Shown piece after piece: positions 36,201 to 42,304 of a DNA stretch of 64,000 nt. Positions within the stretch are counted from its first letter, which is position 1, and the number at the start of each line of letters is the position of its first letter. This stretch comes from a virus: the IMG/VR virus record IMGVR_UViG_3300023174_002543, positions 1-64,000 of that record; one strand, written 5' to 3'. The notes below the pieces were generated by a model that saw nothing but the letters and a program-made list of their open reading frames with translations, searched no databases and had not been told where the DNA came from. The translations under genes and the position numbers were made by a program.

Positions 36201-38416
36201 GATCCAACACTATACTGGAATAAGGTACATCCATTAAAATCTGTTCCTGGATAATAATTACCATCACTAAAACTTATACCGTTACTATCAAACAAATCAA
36301 ATAATGGTGCTTGATTTACCGTGGTTTTAGTTTGACTAACTATCCAACCATACCCGTCGTACTTGTAATTATAGCCCTTATTAGTTACTCCGTTAACTAT
36401 TACTATTTGGTCATCAAACAAAATGTCGCCGTCACTGGCTTTAGTTAATGTAACAACTCTAGCATTATTAACTGTTGCAATAGTTGTTACAAAAATTTTA
36501 TTTCTTACTTCTATATCAGCATCATTAGCAAATATAATTCTACATCCATCAAACAATGCTGAATCTTCACCGTCCGGTAAATAATCATCAAAGCCTCCGC
36601 CTGTTATAGTAGCTAACGCATCAATGGTTGTAGTATCAATATAATCAACTGGGGCTTTACCAAAGTTACCGTGATATAATAATTTTAAATTTGGATAGAA
36701 TTCAATAATAGGTCTTTTTGCTCTACTAGAACCAGCGGTCAATGCTTTATTAGCAATAGGACTTAGCAGGTTATTATCTACGATTGTTTTTAATACATCT
36801 ACATGGAACCAACGATTACCCCTAGTCCAACCATTTCTGTCAAGGCTACTACGATTGATAGTAATATAATCAGGAGTATAAGGTAAATTAATTACATCAC
36901 TAAATCCAATTTGGTCAAATGCACTTGCAGGATCGTCAAAGGGAGCCCCAAATGCTTGACTATATAATTCTGGAACAATTAACTCACTACTAGGTATAAG
37001 TTGTATACTAGTACCTACGCCCTCTACATAATATGAATCATTTAAATAATTAGTTGGAAAAATATTTCCTGTAAACTTAACTCTTAGTCCGTTTGAGAAT
37101 TTAATGCCATTAGGACTGGTGTATGACTTTTGACCTATTATATCAAATATATCAATTACTGCATCAACAGCATTATCTATAAGTTTAATCTTACCAAATT
37201 TATTCGGGCTAGCTTCGTCCTGGTAGTATAGAGTACTAAGTGTTGCGGTATTAGGCGGAATCAATAATATTTCACCATAACTATTTTTAACAAAACTTCT
37301 ACCTATATATTCTACACCACTACCAATTACAATATTATTATTATCTGCAATGACACTACTAGGGATTAGTTTAACAACTGGATAAGCGTCATCACCTACT
37401 AATGTGATTTTAAATACAGTACCTGTTACGGGTTCATTTTCATAACCATCATAACCCGGTGTAGGAGAATTAGAATCATCAAATCCATTACTATCAAAAA
37501 ATTCACCAATAGCAACTCTATTGTTAGGATCTTCTCCGTAGAATATTAATGTTTTACCATTAATATCAACTACTCCGTCAATGTTTTTAATTTCACTTAG
37601 TGCTACACCGTTAACTTTATCAAAACTCAATGTAGATACTAAATCTACAGGTATTAAACCAGGAAACTTATAACTATCTTGTGCGTCACTTTCAGGCACA
37701 TTATATACAAATCTTCCTGAACTTAAACCGTTAAATTCAATACCACTAATATCTCTAGTACTAAAATTAGTTTTATTTGGATCTACACCGTCCATGCCAG
37801 GTAATGACTGAATCCAAAATTTACTTGTATCATCAACTATAAATGTATAAGTACCACCGCGAACTAATGTCAACGTTGGATTTTTTGTAGGTAATAATTT
37901 TCCGTTAACTTCAAATTGGTATGTGTTGACATTAGAAATAACTTTAATAGTTGCAACTTCTAATACTGTTTCGGTTGTAATATCAACACTTTCAGGACCT
38001 TCTGGAATCCAATAGTATTGACCAAAATTAATTAGTTTATCTAAATCAACAAAACTATCCCAACTATAAAACTCATTCTTAAACAAACTATTATGATTAG
38101 GTTGCAATCCGCTTTCTAATCTAAGTGCATCAATGATGCCTGGATAAGTGATTGCGTCTTTTACTTTTCCTGTAACAGAATCTGTTATTACAACAGTTGG
38201 ATCTAATTGATAATTGGTTTTATCAAGGGTGGGTTCTTGTACGTACTGATCCGTTGACTTTACTCCATATCCAAACTTACTACCAATGTATCCTTGTACT
38301 TTTCTGAAGTCCGGCGGTTGAACTAATTGATCCAATGTTGCAGCTAAAAACTGGTCATTGGTGTTTGTTTGAAATATTTCTGGTAAGAAATCAATGGTTC
38401 TTATTCTTGTTGCCAT
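21233..38416 (-). CDS. Giant baseplate/tail protein in the gp7 position, 5727 residues
   Basis: One uninterrupted frame of 17.2 kb, directly after gp6 (12 nt) and before small baseplate genes, which is the T4 gene 7 position; T4 gp7 has 1032 residues. The N-terminus RIRTIDFLPEIFQTNTNDQF is typical of large structural proteins of aquatic T4-like phages. Visible repeats: FG-GAP-like units (FGATIAVNHDASKIFIGSP, FGTSIATNTTGSEVLIGTP, FGYRVAF..., and others) at about 2255, 2300, 2785, 2925, 3080 and 3180; three units with G-S-x-Y ... I-x-I-x-G-x-x-L-x-G at about 4180, 4320 and 4490; Asp-box-like S-x-D-G-x-x-W units between 4820 and 5110; and NG...Y...GD-x-V-x-V modules near 860, 1100, 2870, 5300, 5400 and 5480. 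These suggest beta-propellers and beta-sandwiches built onto a wedge protein, perhaps side fibres or receptor-binding arms. Confidence 0.8.
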   Translation of the reverse strand: MATRIRTIDFLPEIFQTNTNDQFLAATLDQLVQPPDFRKVQGYIGSKFGYGVKSTDQYVQEPTLDKTNYQLDPTVVITDSVTGKVKDAITYPGIIDALRLESGLQPNHNSLFKNEFYSWDSFVDLDKLINFGQYYWIPEGPESVDITTETVLEVATIKVISNVNTYQFEVNGKLLPTKNPTLTLVRGGTYTFIVDDTSKFWIQSLPGMDGVDPNKTNFSTRDISGIEFNGLSSGRFVYNVPESDAQDSYKFPGLIPVDLVSTLSFDKVNGVALSEIKNIDGVVDINGKTLIFYGEDPNNRVAIGEFFDSNGFDDSNSPTPGYDGYENEPVTGTVFKITLVGDDAYPVVKLIPSSVIADNNNIVIGSGVEYIGRSFVKNSYGEILLIPPNTATLSTLYYQDEASPNKFGKIKLIDNAVDAVIDIFDIIGQKSYTSPNGIKFSNGLRVKFTGNIFPTNYLNDSYYVEGVGTSIQLIPSSELIVPELYSQAFGAPFDDPASAFDQIGFSDVINLPYTPDYITINRSSLDRNGWTRGNRWFHVDVLKTIVDNNLLSPIANKALTAGSSRAKRPIIEFYPNLKLLYHGNFGKAPVDYIDTTTIDALATITGGGFDDYLPDGEDSALFDGCRIIFANDADIEVRNKIFVTTIATVNNARVVTLTKASDGDILFDDQIVIVNGVTNKGYNYKYDGYGWIVSQTKTTVNQAPLFDLFDSNGISFSDGNYYPGTDFNGCTLFQYSVGSGVKDPVLGLPIQYSGVGNLNDINFEATLNSKTFNFVYNGQSINQPVNYGYAYQYVDKTHYIRKIGWETAADTSFQYQIFNFTFYNNNTNNTFVLDVPIKDSFSTAWPTSVVYVNNARISEYTTAIVGDETHVTITKTLTPGDSVTVKVYSDSVSNIGYYEVPSNLQQNPFNYQTTTINAGDIRGHYKSICNNIPNLAGESFGANNYRDLGNPVPYGTRIIQNSASIVTSAAFIRRQDTNFFNSLGYNATEYVKFKSLLVNTVNSQDYTPYDSASNMLDDVLDIISSSKTQSTPFFWGDMLPCKTPTVVNSYTFAIGISNTVYPLSKVYNFTIANYESVLIYVSKMVNGIMRYSQLLKDVDYFVNESQPYLIISTQLQDGDVVTVKEYSQTYGSYIPNTPTKLGLYPKFIPEIILDQTYLRPTYFIKGHDGSLTKLYDGFDDYGNLIDFRDKVLFEFECRIYNNIKVDAKIPLTYADVFPGQFRTTDYTYDQVMQLYTTSFLNWIGLNRVDIAVQYYDTSNEYTWNYNKAKNKVDNTAFKQGNWRGIYLWFYDTASPHATPWEMLGLPVKPIWWDDRYGLGPYTSDNLLLWTDLSNGYIYNNGNPYVDDRYARPKLLDVLPVNSKGELISPFESVVRNYSKMTFNNEWAIGDVGPAEYSYLKSSTWPFDLMRIFALAKPAQFFTLGLDLDVYKYNYEFRQYLVYDRFRSTGVQPKLYGHDDRSVKHSYTNWIIDYLYQYGLAGTTIIEDLLAYVDVRLSYRISGYTDKDKINFYIEKGSPNSSNTSLVVPDDSYTILHYQNEPNDSIIYSSVIIQKTEYGYRVYGNSQNQTYFISSVPNPKTKQKLIKVIDLLVYVDTDFSTQLQYVTYGHQFKTITELANFLAGYGNYLESRGVVFDDVENNTVLDWNQMIAEMLYWVRTGWETGSVINLNPCSNYFHVEKEVGILQPFTLYQQNFVLNQNLVPIKLNDLAIYRKNTTFQMKVLTNGDTISYLRADTSISEHIVIFDNQTVFNDILYNLITGLRQQRLYIRGNKTNQWDGTLYAPGFIQNQNNVVNWKENTKYTKGTIVLYKRKYWMANKLVIVPSNVFDYNDWILTSYDKISTGILANPSTRASEAEYYYDTHRSNIQNDGDILGFSLIGYRPRSYLSSADLDDVSQVNIYKNMIAEKGTLDVVNMFQGATIQNNNLAYDVKENWSIKTAEYGGILNHNFIEFTLDEHLLTGNPAIVSITRGNHVDISQQQVPLYTIKNYGRLIANSNILPTVTDSSITKLPSAGYANLDDVRLYSYTVERISDSVINYVYKNDYIWIADKLNDWNIYTPVGLANRLVSLVNNLNDTCILVFLLPHGLVTNDVIAIVNSDPITNTIVNGFYIVQQVVSNTAVSINLSLQSNVTTITFTKQSLLYKFQSLRISSPTKINTLPLINFEYDSAKVWIDQASINNWAVYQKTNNYKDIGFDIFDINNGSLGAAVAYMPPLGYYISDPGKGKVYKYIRSGQGDLKTDTITHGVGYGTAMARNSEFMIISEPSDTVSKLHIYRIVALPEVEALVAEQVLTVSGTYVGTSMAFSGDSNYLFVGAPKINSVFYFQKQVDYTLLPAAVTNSSLLAISSVTANTPTAGTMTFRFAGTSFALTSKVNVGTTVTLSGFTPAVTSTGVKINKNHVVTGITTKPGFANQVISIEVTIAGTWTKGENGTYGTMTYDPQPEVGQLIATTNPLDKFFVVKGNAVNAIPAGKRITFLQYRQLETSTGLSVLQGFGYDNNSINIQISVTNGSSITTSTSSTVSTAMIGSAIRISGNNYTISNVTGTTTKTITLNTNYTGQTGSGEASVTWSTNAAKAATIDSANGIFGTDRRKYYVVITGDISESGTHFALDPSVDNKDYVTTKNVNAFYSSGSNTTKVYINEFFAAVMYAQLFIALDQYAQTSFTGLSAKVFTYTNMLPTYLTVLTGEYDATTDTTKIHTVERIGYSISITRIPSLDGNTPNPEKYVYDTYINTVNNQFNFIGSFNMLSYDAFNLGKNPGDLSDPDDPTSNSVIHQSDDNFGATIAVNHDASKIFIGSPTYHVRLSPDVQVPPVPDVGVVWVFDRLIETFQVQYTPQEFEDFAVVLPWNFAPTTIVTLNGVPLSSKQYAIVGGIAIQLAVRVKAGDLVTVSSPNLVLMQVMSSYEDINGVIPSQRFGTSIATNTTGSEVLIGTPYDHTVPGQEGAVYRFTNEGKRYGYMIALIGANIAHINSDVTYLFINGYSVYLDISVDRDAYYIADQINNTQVPNVFAYVTEDGRLVIRLLNVELGSDNNKLNVTAFNGNYFYELGMAPYTKTQIIREPHPQHNSMFGYRVAFNEQNSFVVTAPKSNRYAGTFFDKFSDDIHYNTVFDLNLTTFEDVFYNAGAAYMFDYIKPYNESFANSGQYVYAQPVNDNTLVYGAEPLYGNSVSFNDNIVMIGSPGFREGTIGGRVNVFENTSGNQNWSIHRTSTNVVDVNQIQKVQLYNNITDANLVSLDYIDPLRGKLLGAVRQNLDFIGITDPAGYNTTNSMTNSMLWSIKQVGKTWFNTSTTKFLNYHQNDLAYNAKYWGQIFPGSDVTVYTWIESSVTPVNYTGPGTPYNLTKYATAYGVNNNNGLVQKYFYWVRNTNKLHGDKTLTDSILERYITSPQNSGIAYMSPLRSDTFALYNVRDYINGVNTNMHLGFSTGTSESTIQNQFRLIQSNSPSDFLPGLPNYAFGQINPEGLYNRFLESFAGIDETGASVPNYTLPDYMQTGIGVRPRQSMFIDRFGALKNYLEYANDILSKYPINEFSNLTYLSATGAYFDASIYWSNIYWWATGYDNKTKTKVEVGMYSDLYKLDAVEGLIAGVAKNGQGKREVHLYTNGAWKRIGLQDGTIEFSNKLWDYQINKIGFGDNFFDTDVFDTFPAVETYYIIRALNEQIFTGPLLEHRNKSLILMFEYIQSENDDGNNYLPWLNKTSFADVTYTVRELQQEVNYHVDNTTLLGDYINEVKPYHTVIKDFDLRYTNTDVVYSNTSDFDIPPVYNSKTGKFTSPQMKFINPNNYKNEYNVGDAVWNDSNYINWYNHYGLALNGIPGFELGVLTFYMTPTSNTLTIDNARGMPDTGILYIENEIVGYASVNRETGLVSGLTRGINNSFVSDHYPGLIITTDLPGAVVLDSGRGYIDPPRVTAYIDTTKYPAPTREAVLQPVMSGGKVIAIDILDPGENYSVTPEILFTSSYDVSFTQTNLNFINNTILIPSTILDTGDLIKAKCIDGVGSIKDGYYYVYVIAQLEGQELISITLHKTLSASLIGSNRIKLNPGTVNTTITGNEYVFSITARAIAITTNLNVRGIRNTLRFDRTSYIPKVVPWEPNKFWGSQYFQYGIENINSTSSNVSLYYGKPYPGLTGTVTNPGNSTGTGAIFTVTNVLLGGTYNATMTNSGSNYGVFDKITIPGSTLSGITPTHNCYINVSTVSSFYRDLLQDTTTGTGTNARFNITVNGYSEELTGTLTVTNGSITVTGTNTLFYTEVAAGSIIHINGVQCTVASVPANVSSDPDFNVKLTLTTGYTGASGTYTARVAVSEYVAEIDSVFYPGSGYAQGDTIKITGDRLNGTSPANDLTINVSRVDGNGKILLAAAATGLGLGTAVMKGSIKTFTVSGIALDSNFASLQGAVMPILSVNNDHGVTQDISGNVIVRLDYFPSSLEPGQIQGAKTYFYHNSAPYLYTDTDGTRIEINRPKFNPYDVTLGYFIKIINGGSTYHVNQEVIVPGALLGGTTGLNDVIITVQQISDPVSNLTYGFIGGIAEATVTGISAKVFDIYYVHPISLSEVQVFSDPGMMRPVKYNDFNYKHNIDFVDYTPETAGTEVDYLVEYQTHGLTNISDFAYIPEPFTLGLSYKYDFSSIVTYANRIWRCIDSNNDTFFDPYKWVELSSDDRSINALDRIVAYYTPAINMPAKDLQQLVRGISYPGNVYYGNSFSPEDIIPIDVTLKGQELYPRTLNIKVIINNTILLTGALSLVNGSSDVTGIGTLFNAELSYDASIYIDEVEYVVVDVRNNYSITLASPYIGDNIITSAYKYQYVAIGESDTNSLFLTSVDGISWNSHILSENSLNVTDIIYADEKYLVSTRSTNNPMLISYNGTTWAGQGEATLFDSNIGYDNDNFDSSPQSYPADNVNKVIYGSDNFYYGVGSFVTRSVDGIVWYKQYDFGTKTLNTIYDIAEVNTAAFKGFIAVGSGNQILSGADTAAPTVTKASVIINSLDGRVWTLQTPYLTPSALNLVISNSDVVVVGGSNGKLWYSVNGYNWLSCIIAGSPITYTLNSGVYQNSRFIVVGEHGTILTSTDGINWTQRTDNSLTVDNLSNVMYDGLYYYIVGNNATIIRSSNTINWVNVSLLNPAEPDSVVAGDDFLYGYGPEELVPGLMTESLSIKVVTSPGASWDDTPLLPASAYYQNTSFGMKSITSTTNTVNFGKLLKNPAQVSVFLIDSVTKLGNRIYTGYTVNWITKVVTLTSSLPAGKTLMVEAYEVGNGKQTARGSTTYTPLRVDSNTGYSEVYINKPFAPLIIAPVVYHNGVQLLFQTDYDLSFTEDINLSKLVFHTLYDEDTDYITWTILDTSISDFRDSEVTYSIPETQTFTGSTSKTKLLTNNLGGSNIDNAIVEKNGLRLVPVVDYSIDFATSTMTLVSNPITSDTISVTTFNETDRLFLETMIYTATASQTVFDLEQFVTDVTKDNIYYTDVNKAWVTINGKRVGSSKLSYDNANHLTINASISAGDIVMISVTTDGDTPNRMQFNIDVDRYGQTTVYRTNDGDGTWLTEDFNLGDTVMHLHDVTPIMDTVIQDSTVISEDSLIIAYIECDATQVRRSTVRDVTTSSIVTNYNLQVIRGRSALVFENTSQVSLGDQLSVTLNIGNTIELNGEKIRYTQVDFVLNTIGGLTRGVLGTGPVLYNPRYNEVYGLTKNRTLDSKYNSVIWNSSNYADNFGDPLQISNTKAATFLRYGHY

Positions 38417-38428
38417 TATCTATGCCTG

Positions 38429-41400
38429 TTAAATTGAACTCGTATATGCACTAGTTTGTAACTGCGCCGGTGTTAGTGATGAAATGATTGATATATCAGT
38501 AGCCTGAGCACAGTTTACAAATATTTCATATGGTGCTGAACGTATCTCGTATAAATCTCCAAATACTAAATTAGGATCATTAGGTACTAATATAACTGAA
38601 TTGATATAATCACCTAATACATTATGTAAGTATGCTGCCAATTCACTGAAGTAGAAGACATCTCCAAAGTCCCAATTGTCAATACTAAAATAATTATTCA
38701 TTTCTGCTAATACACTTGTGCGAATTTCACTATCACTGGCTGTAGTACCTTGATTTTTAATAACTTTAATAGTAGCTTGTAAGTTAGGTTCTGCTTTAAT
38801 ACCAAATAATGGTTTAAATTTAACACTATTCATAATTACGCTATCTGTTAGCATCTTATAATTATTCAAATCACTATACAATTGTGTTAATTCATTAATA
38901 TTAGGTGCAGTTGGTTCTATAACAGTACCAGTAGTATCTTTGACCCAATTTTGATATTGAGTATAATAACTTTGAGTAACTAGATACAAATCAATAATGT
39001 TTGTGCTGGCGGGATTAATACGTGTAGTATTATCACTTATGTGTTTATATTGGAAGTATAGGCCCTGACGACCTGTCATTGCGCTATACGTAGACAATAT
39101 TGTTAAATTGTATATATTGGCACTAGTAGTTGGGTCAGTTACACTTTGATAAAAATTATTTTCAAATACTGCATAGAAGATAGTACCTAATGGATATTCG
39201 TATTTTACTACATTAACATCAGAGATAGTGCCATAATTATAAATTATTTCACTGCTAGGTATTATTACTTTTCTAGTCAACATATTAGCATCAGTGATTG
39301 TTTGGAAGAATACAAAGAATTGAATATTTGTTGTACCAGTACTATAACCAGTCACTTCACTAAAGAAATCAGGATTGCTTAATGTTCCCGGCAAGTTAGC
39401 ATTTATAGTAGATATTTCAACGGCATAATCATCAACATAACCGTCTGACTCAACTGGTTGACCAACTACATATAATTTTTTGTCTTTAGCTAACGGCCAA
39501 TTACTAAATGGTTGGCTATTGCTTTTCATTATACTAACATAATCTTGCATAATTTTACCACTTAGTGGATCATATATAACTTTTTCTCTGTCATAATTAA
39601 ATCTAACTTGCTTTACACTAGCAAAATAATATGCAAGACAGCGATATGTTACAGTATAACTAGAACCACCTAAACTTTGAAATCTAACAAATGAGCTAGT
39701 ATCATTGTAATCACCTACACTCCATCGATTTTGATTAGCAAGTAATGTATTGTTGAACACCAATGAGAAATTTTGATTTAAGTTTATTAATGCGATACAT
39801 TCTTGTACTACAGAGTTAGGAATCAGATTAGTAAAACTAGGAACAATGGTAGCCAATACACATCCATATGGTACTGTGCTTGTTAATGCAACCGGGCCAA
39901 TACCATTACTTAAGTTACCCAATCCATTATTACTTCCGTCACCGGTCACACTTCCTACACTTACCCAAATATACGTAATATCGCTTGGGCCAGGAATTCC
40001 TGATACCAATTGATTAGTGCTATCAAAGAAATAACCACTTGGTGCAACAAATTTTAATAATGCACCTTCAGTAATATAGGATGTATTTCCACCGCTATAT
40101 ATACCTACTTGTACAGGACCTGCTGCATTATAAAAATATCCAGTTGTTTCTTCTGAATTGAAACTAGTTTGATGCCACATATATGTGTACAATGGACTAT
40201 AGGTAAGTGGTTGAAATATCCATGGAAAGTATTCTACATAGTATTGCAACACTCTACTACTATTCAAAACTGTACTCAATGTTTCTGTAAGGAAATTTAC
40301 AATTTCACTGGTGCTAGACGGATAGAAGGTTATAAAACCCAAACTATCATCAACAAACACGCCACCGTCATCAGCAAAATCATTTGTTGAACTATACTTT
40401 GCGCTTGGGTCTTGTAAGTCAAAGTTACGACTTACACCAACGCTAACGCGGTTAAGTGCCTTGCTCTTGATGATTGAACTATACAATGTGAATGGGAAGT
40501 TATTATAATCTTCTCCGTTAACCATACGGTTTTGTGTATAGAATCTTTGCGGTGCACGTGTTTTGATATTTTGTAATGTTTCACGTTGTTGTGCAGTAGT
40601 AACTGGTAACTGCAATTCTAATGCCATTGACAATGTTTCTGTACGTCCGGTTCTAGTAATATACTTAATATTAATTATAATCCCGGTGAATTCAGTTGGA
40701 TCAATTGTATACGTTAGTGCATTACCTGTTCTTACATATGATACAAAATTACCTGTCGGTATTTCACCAAACACACCGTCGCCAAAATTATATGTAACTT
40801 GGTCATTAAATCTACTAGTGACACTATAAATCTTTTTGTTAATGTTTTTAGTTTGTTGCGAGTAAATGCTGTCCACTTGTGTCCATGGAATATATGCATT
40901 TGTTGTAGTATCAATGCTATATAACCACGTATCTGTATTATTGACACCTTGAATATTGATATCAATCTTTTGATTACTTACTTGTTCAGGTACATTAAAT
41001 GAATATGTACCCAATGTACCTTGTTTAAAGTACATAAAGAAACCAGTATTAGGGCTACCAAATCCTAAATTATCGTTACGATACAACATGTTAAAGGTGC
41101 CGTTTGGTGCTGGTGATTTTTCATATAGTGATGAACTATTCATACTAGTCATGCTGACACATTCGAATACCATACTAACACCATCAATAGTGGCACCAAA
41201 ACTACTAGTTGGTAGTGCTCCTGGTGGAATCCTTATTGAATATTCATCGGTTTTTACATCTAATAAAGTTTGGCTATTGCCAGGTTTACCTACCCGTTGA
41301 CTATCAATCAATACTGCATTAACTACTGTATTAAATTGTTCTTGCCAATTTGGATTTGCAGGATCATTCCATAGTATAGTTAATCCACTTAGGTTAAGAC

Positions 41401-41800
41401 CATTAATATCTTTTAATTGTTCAGTTGTTTGTACACTAGTTATTTTTAAAAAGCCCTGGCCAGCAATATTACGTTTAGGTGTGTATCCAACTAAATTAGC
41501 TAATTTTACTACAGAGTCTCGGCGCTCGGCAGTATCAATGAAATTTTCACGTGTGTTTAAATCGTCACGAAAACTCATGGCTTGGCCCATGAATGCCATA
41601 ATATCTAATAATGCTACATATTCGCTTGACTCAGTATAGTCATTAAATGTTTCTGGATAATAGGCGCGGAGATAATCTACGAAAGTTTTACGTAGGGACT
41701 CATAATCATAGCTTTGAAAATCAGCTTGACTATATGTTTTATAGATTGATTTCCAATCATTGACACCAAAAATACTACTTTGTCTTGAACTTGTGGCCAT
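38429..41800 (-). CDS. 6: Baseplate wedge protein gp6
   Basis: 1123 residues, against 660 in T4. The N-terminal part has the gp6-type start: FGVNDWKSIYKTYSQADFQS, then YPETFNDYTESSEYVALLDI and SFRDDLNTRENFIDTAERR. The gp6 dimer holds the wedge together around the hub and drives the baseplate shape change. The C-terminal end PNDPNLVFGDLYEIRSAPYE fits the family. The extra length lies mostly in the middle. Its own late box is at 41818-41825, with AGAGAG before the ATG. Confidence 0.9.
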   Translation of the reverse strand: MATSSRQSSIFGVNDWKSIYKTYSQADFQSYDYESLRKTFVDYLRAYYPETFNDYTESSEYVALLDIMAFMGQAMSFRDDLNTRENFIDTAERRDSVVKLANLVGYTPKRNIAGQGFLKITSVQTTEQLKDINGLNLSGLTILWNDPANPNWQEQFNTVVNAVLIDSQRVGKPGNSQTLLDVKTDEYSIRIPPGALPTSSFGATIDGVSMVFECVSMTSMNSSSLYEKSPAPNGTFNMLYRNDNLGFGSPNTGFFMYFKQGTLGTYSFNVPEQVSNQKIDINIQGVNNTDTWLYSIDTTTNAYIPWTQVDSIYSQQTKNINKKIYSVTSRFNDQVTYNFGDGVFGEIPTGNFVSYVRTGNALTYTIDPTEFTGIIINIKYITRTGRTETLSMALELQLPVTTAQQRETLQNIKTRAPQRFYTQNRMVNGEDYNNFPFTLYSSIIKSKALNRVSVGVSRNFDLQDPSAKYSSTNDFADDGGVFVDDSLGFITFYPSSTSEIVNFLTETLSTVLNSSRVLQYYVEYFPWIFQPLTYSPLYTYMWHQTSFNSEETTGYFYNAAGPVQVGIYSGGNTSYITEGALLKFVAPSGYFFDSTNQLVSGIPGPSDITYIWVSVGSVTGDGSNNGLGNLSNGIGPVALTSTVPYGCVLATIVPSFTNLIPNSVVQECIALINLNQNFSLVFNNTLLANQNRWSVGDYNDTSSFVRFQSLGGSSYTVTYRCLAYYFASVKQVRFNYDREKVIYDPLSGKIMQDYVSIMKSNSQPFSNWPLAKDKKLYVVGQPVESDGYVDDYAVEISTINANLPGTLSNPDFFSEVTGYSTGTTNIQFFVFFQTITDANMLTRKVIIPSSEIIYNYGTISDVNVVKYEYPLGTIFYAVFENNFYQSVTDPTTSANIYNLTILSTYSAMTGRQGLYFQYKHISDNTTRINPASTNIIDLYLVTQSYYTQYQNWVKDTTGTVIEPTAPNINELTQLYSDLNNYKMLTDSVIMNSVKFKPLFGIKAEPNLQATIKVIKNQGTTASDSEIRTSVLAEMNNYFSIDNWDFGDVFYFSELAAYLHNVLGDYINSVILVPNDPNLVFGDLYEIRSAPYEIFVNCAQATDISIISSLTPAQLQTSAYTSSI

Positions 41801-41817
41801 ATTTAATCTCTCTTACA

Positions 41818-41825
41818 TATTTATC
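41818..41825 (-). promoter_or_regulatory. Late promoter box GATAAATA for gp6 and the giant gene
   Basis: Minus-strand ACGATAAATATGT with an 18-nt gap to the gp6 ATG holding an AGAGAG ribosome binding site. A short A/T-rich inverted repeat (AAAAAC, 3-nt loop, GTTTTT, 41832-41846) lies directly upstream. Confidence 0.6.
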
Positions 41826-41844
41826 GTACAAAAAAACCGTGTTT

Positions 41845-42294
41845 TTATACTGATGTTGCAGTTTTTGAACCTTGGTCAAATAATACAGCCATCTGAGTAG
41901 CATTGTTAAAGGGTGCTATAGCTAATTCCATTTCAATTAATATTCCTGATTCCGTACTGGTAGTTTGTATGTTGTTTAATATAATTCTAGGATCCATTTG
42001 AACTACTCTTGCAATTTCTTGCTCAAGTTGTTTTCTAACATCTACTGTGTTTGGTTCAAATATATAACTCCACAATGTTGTACCATATTCAGGTTTGCCG
42101 GGCTTTTGACCCTGGACGATATTAAAAGAATTTAACAAATCTTGCATTACTAATTCTTCATCAGTGGTCCTAAACTTCTTACCAGAACGCTGAATTTTAT
42201 CGGTGTTACCTACTGTCTGATTAATACCTCTAACAAATCCGGCTGTTCTTACATTTTCCACGTGTTGTGTACTAAATCCCATGTATATTGGCAT
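41845..42294 (-). CDS. 25: Baseplate wedge protein gp25
   Basis: 149 residues (T4: 132). The conserved gp25/lysozyme-like fold region is visible: DEELVMQDLLNSFNIVQGQK, PGKPEYGTTLWSYIFEP and RKQLEQEIARVVQMDPRI, including the EPN motif at the sheath-initiator interface. It links the wedge to the contractile sheath. It lies between gp5 (10 nt) and gp6, matching the conserved sheath-to-wedge gene set. Confidence 0.93.
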   Translation of the reverse strand: MPIYMGFSTQHVENVRTAGFVRGINQTVGNTDKIQRSGKKFRTTDEELVMQDLLNSFNIVQGQKPGKPEYGTTLWSYIFEPNTVDVRKQLEQEIARVVQMDPRIILNNIQTTSTESGILIEMELAIAPFNNATQMAVLFDQGSKTATSV

Positions 42295-42304
42295 AGTTGT
42301 TCCT

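Noticed and set aside
21233-38416. Plus-strand frames of 60-90 codons inside the giant gene
   Set aside because: They are antisense shadows without ribosome binding sites or recognisable content.
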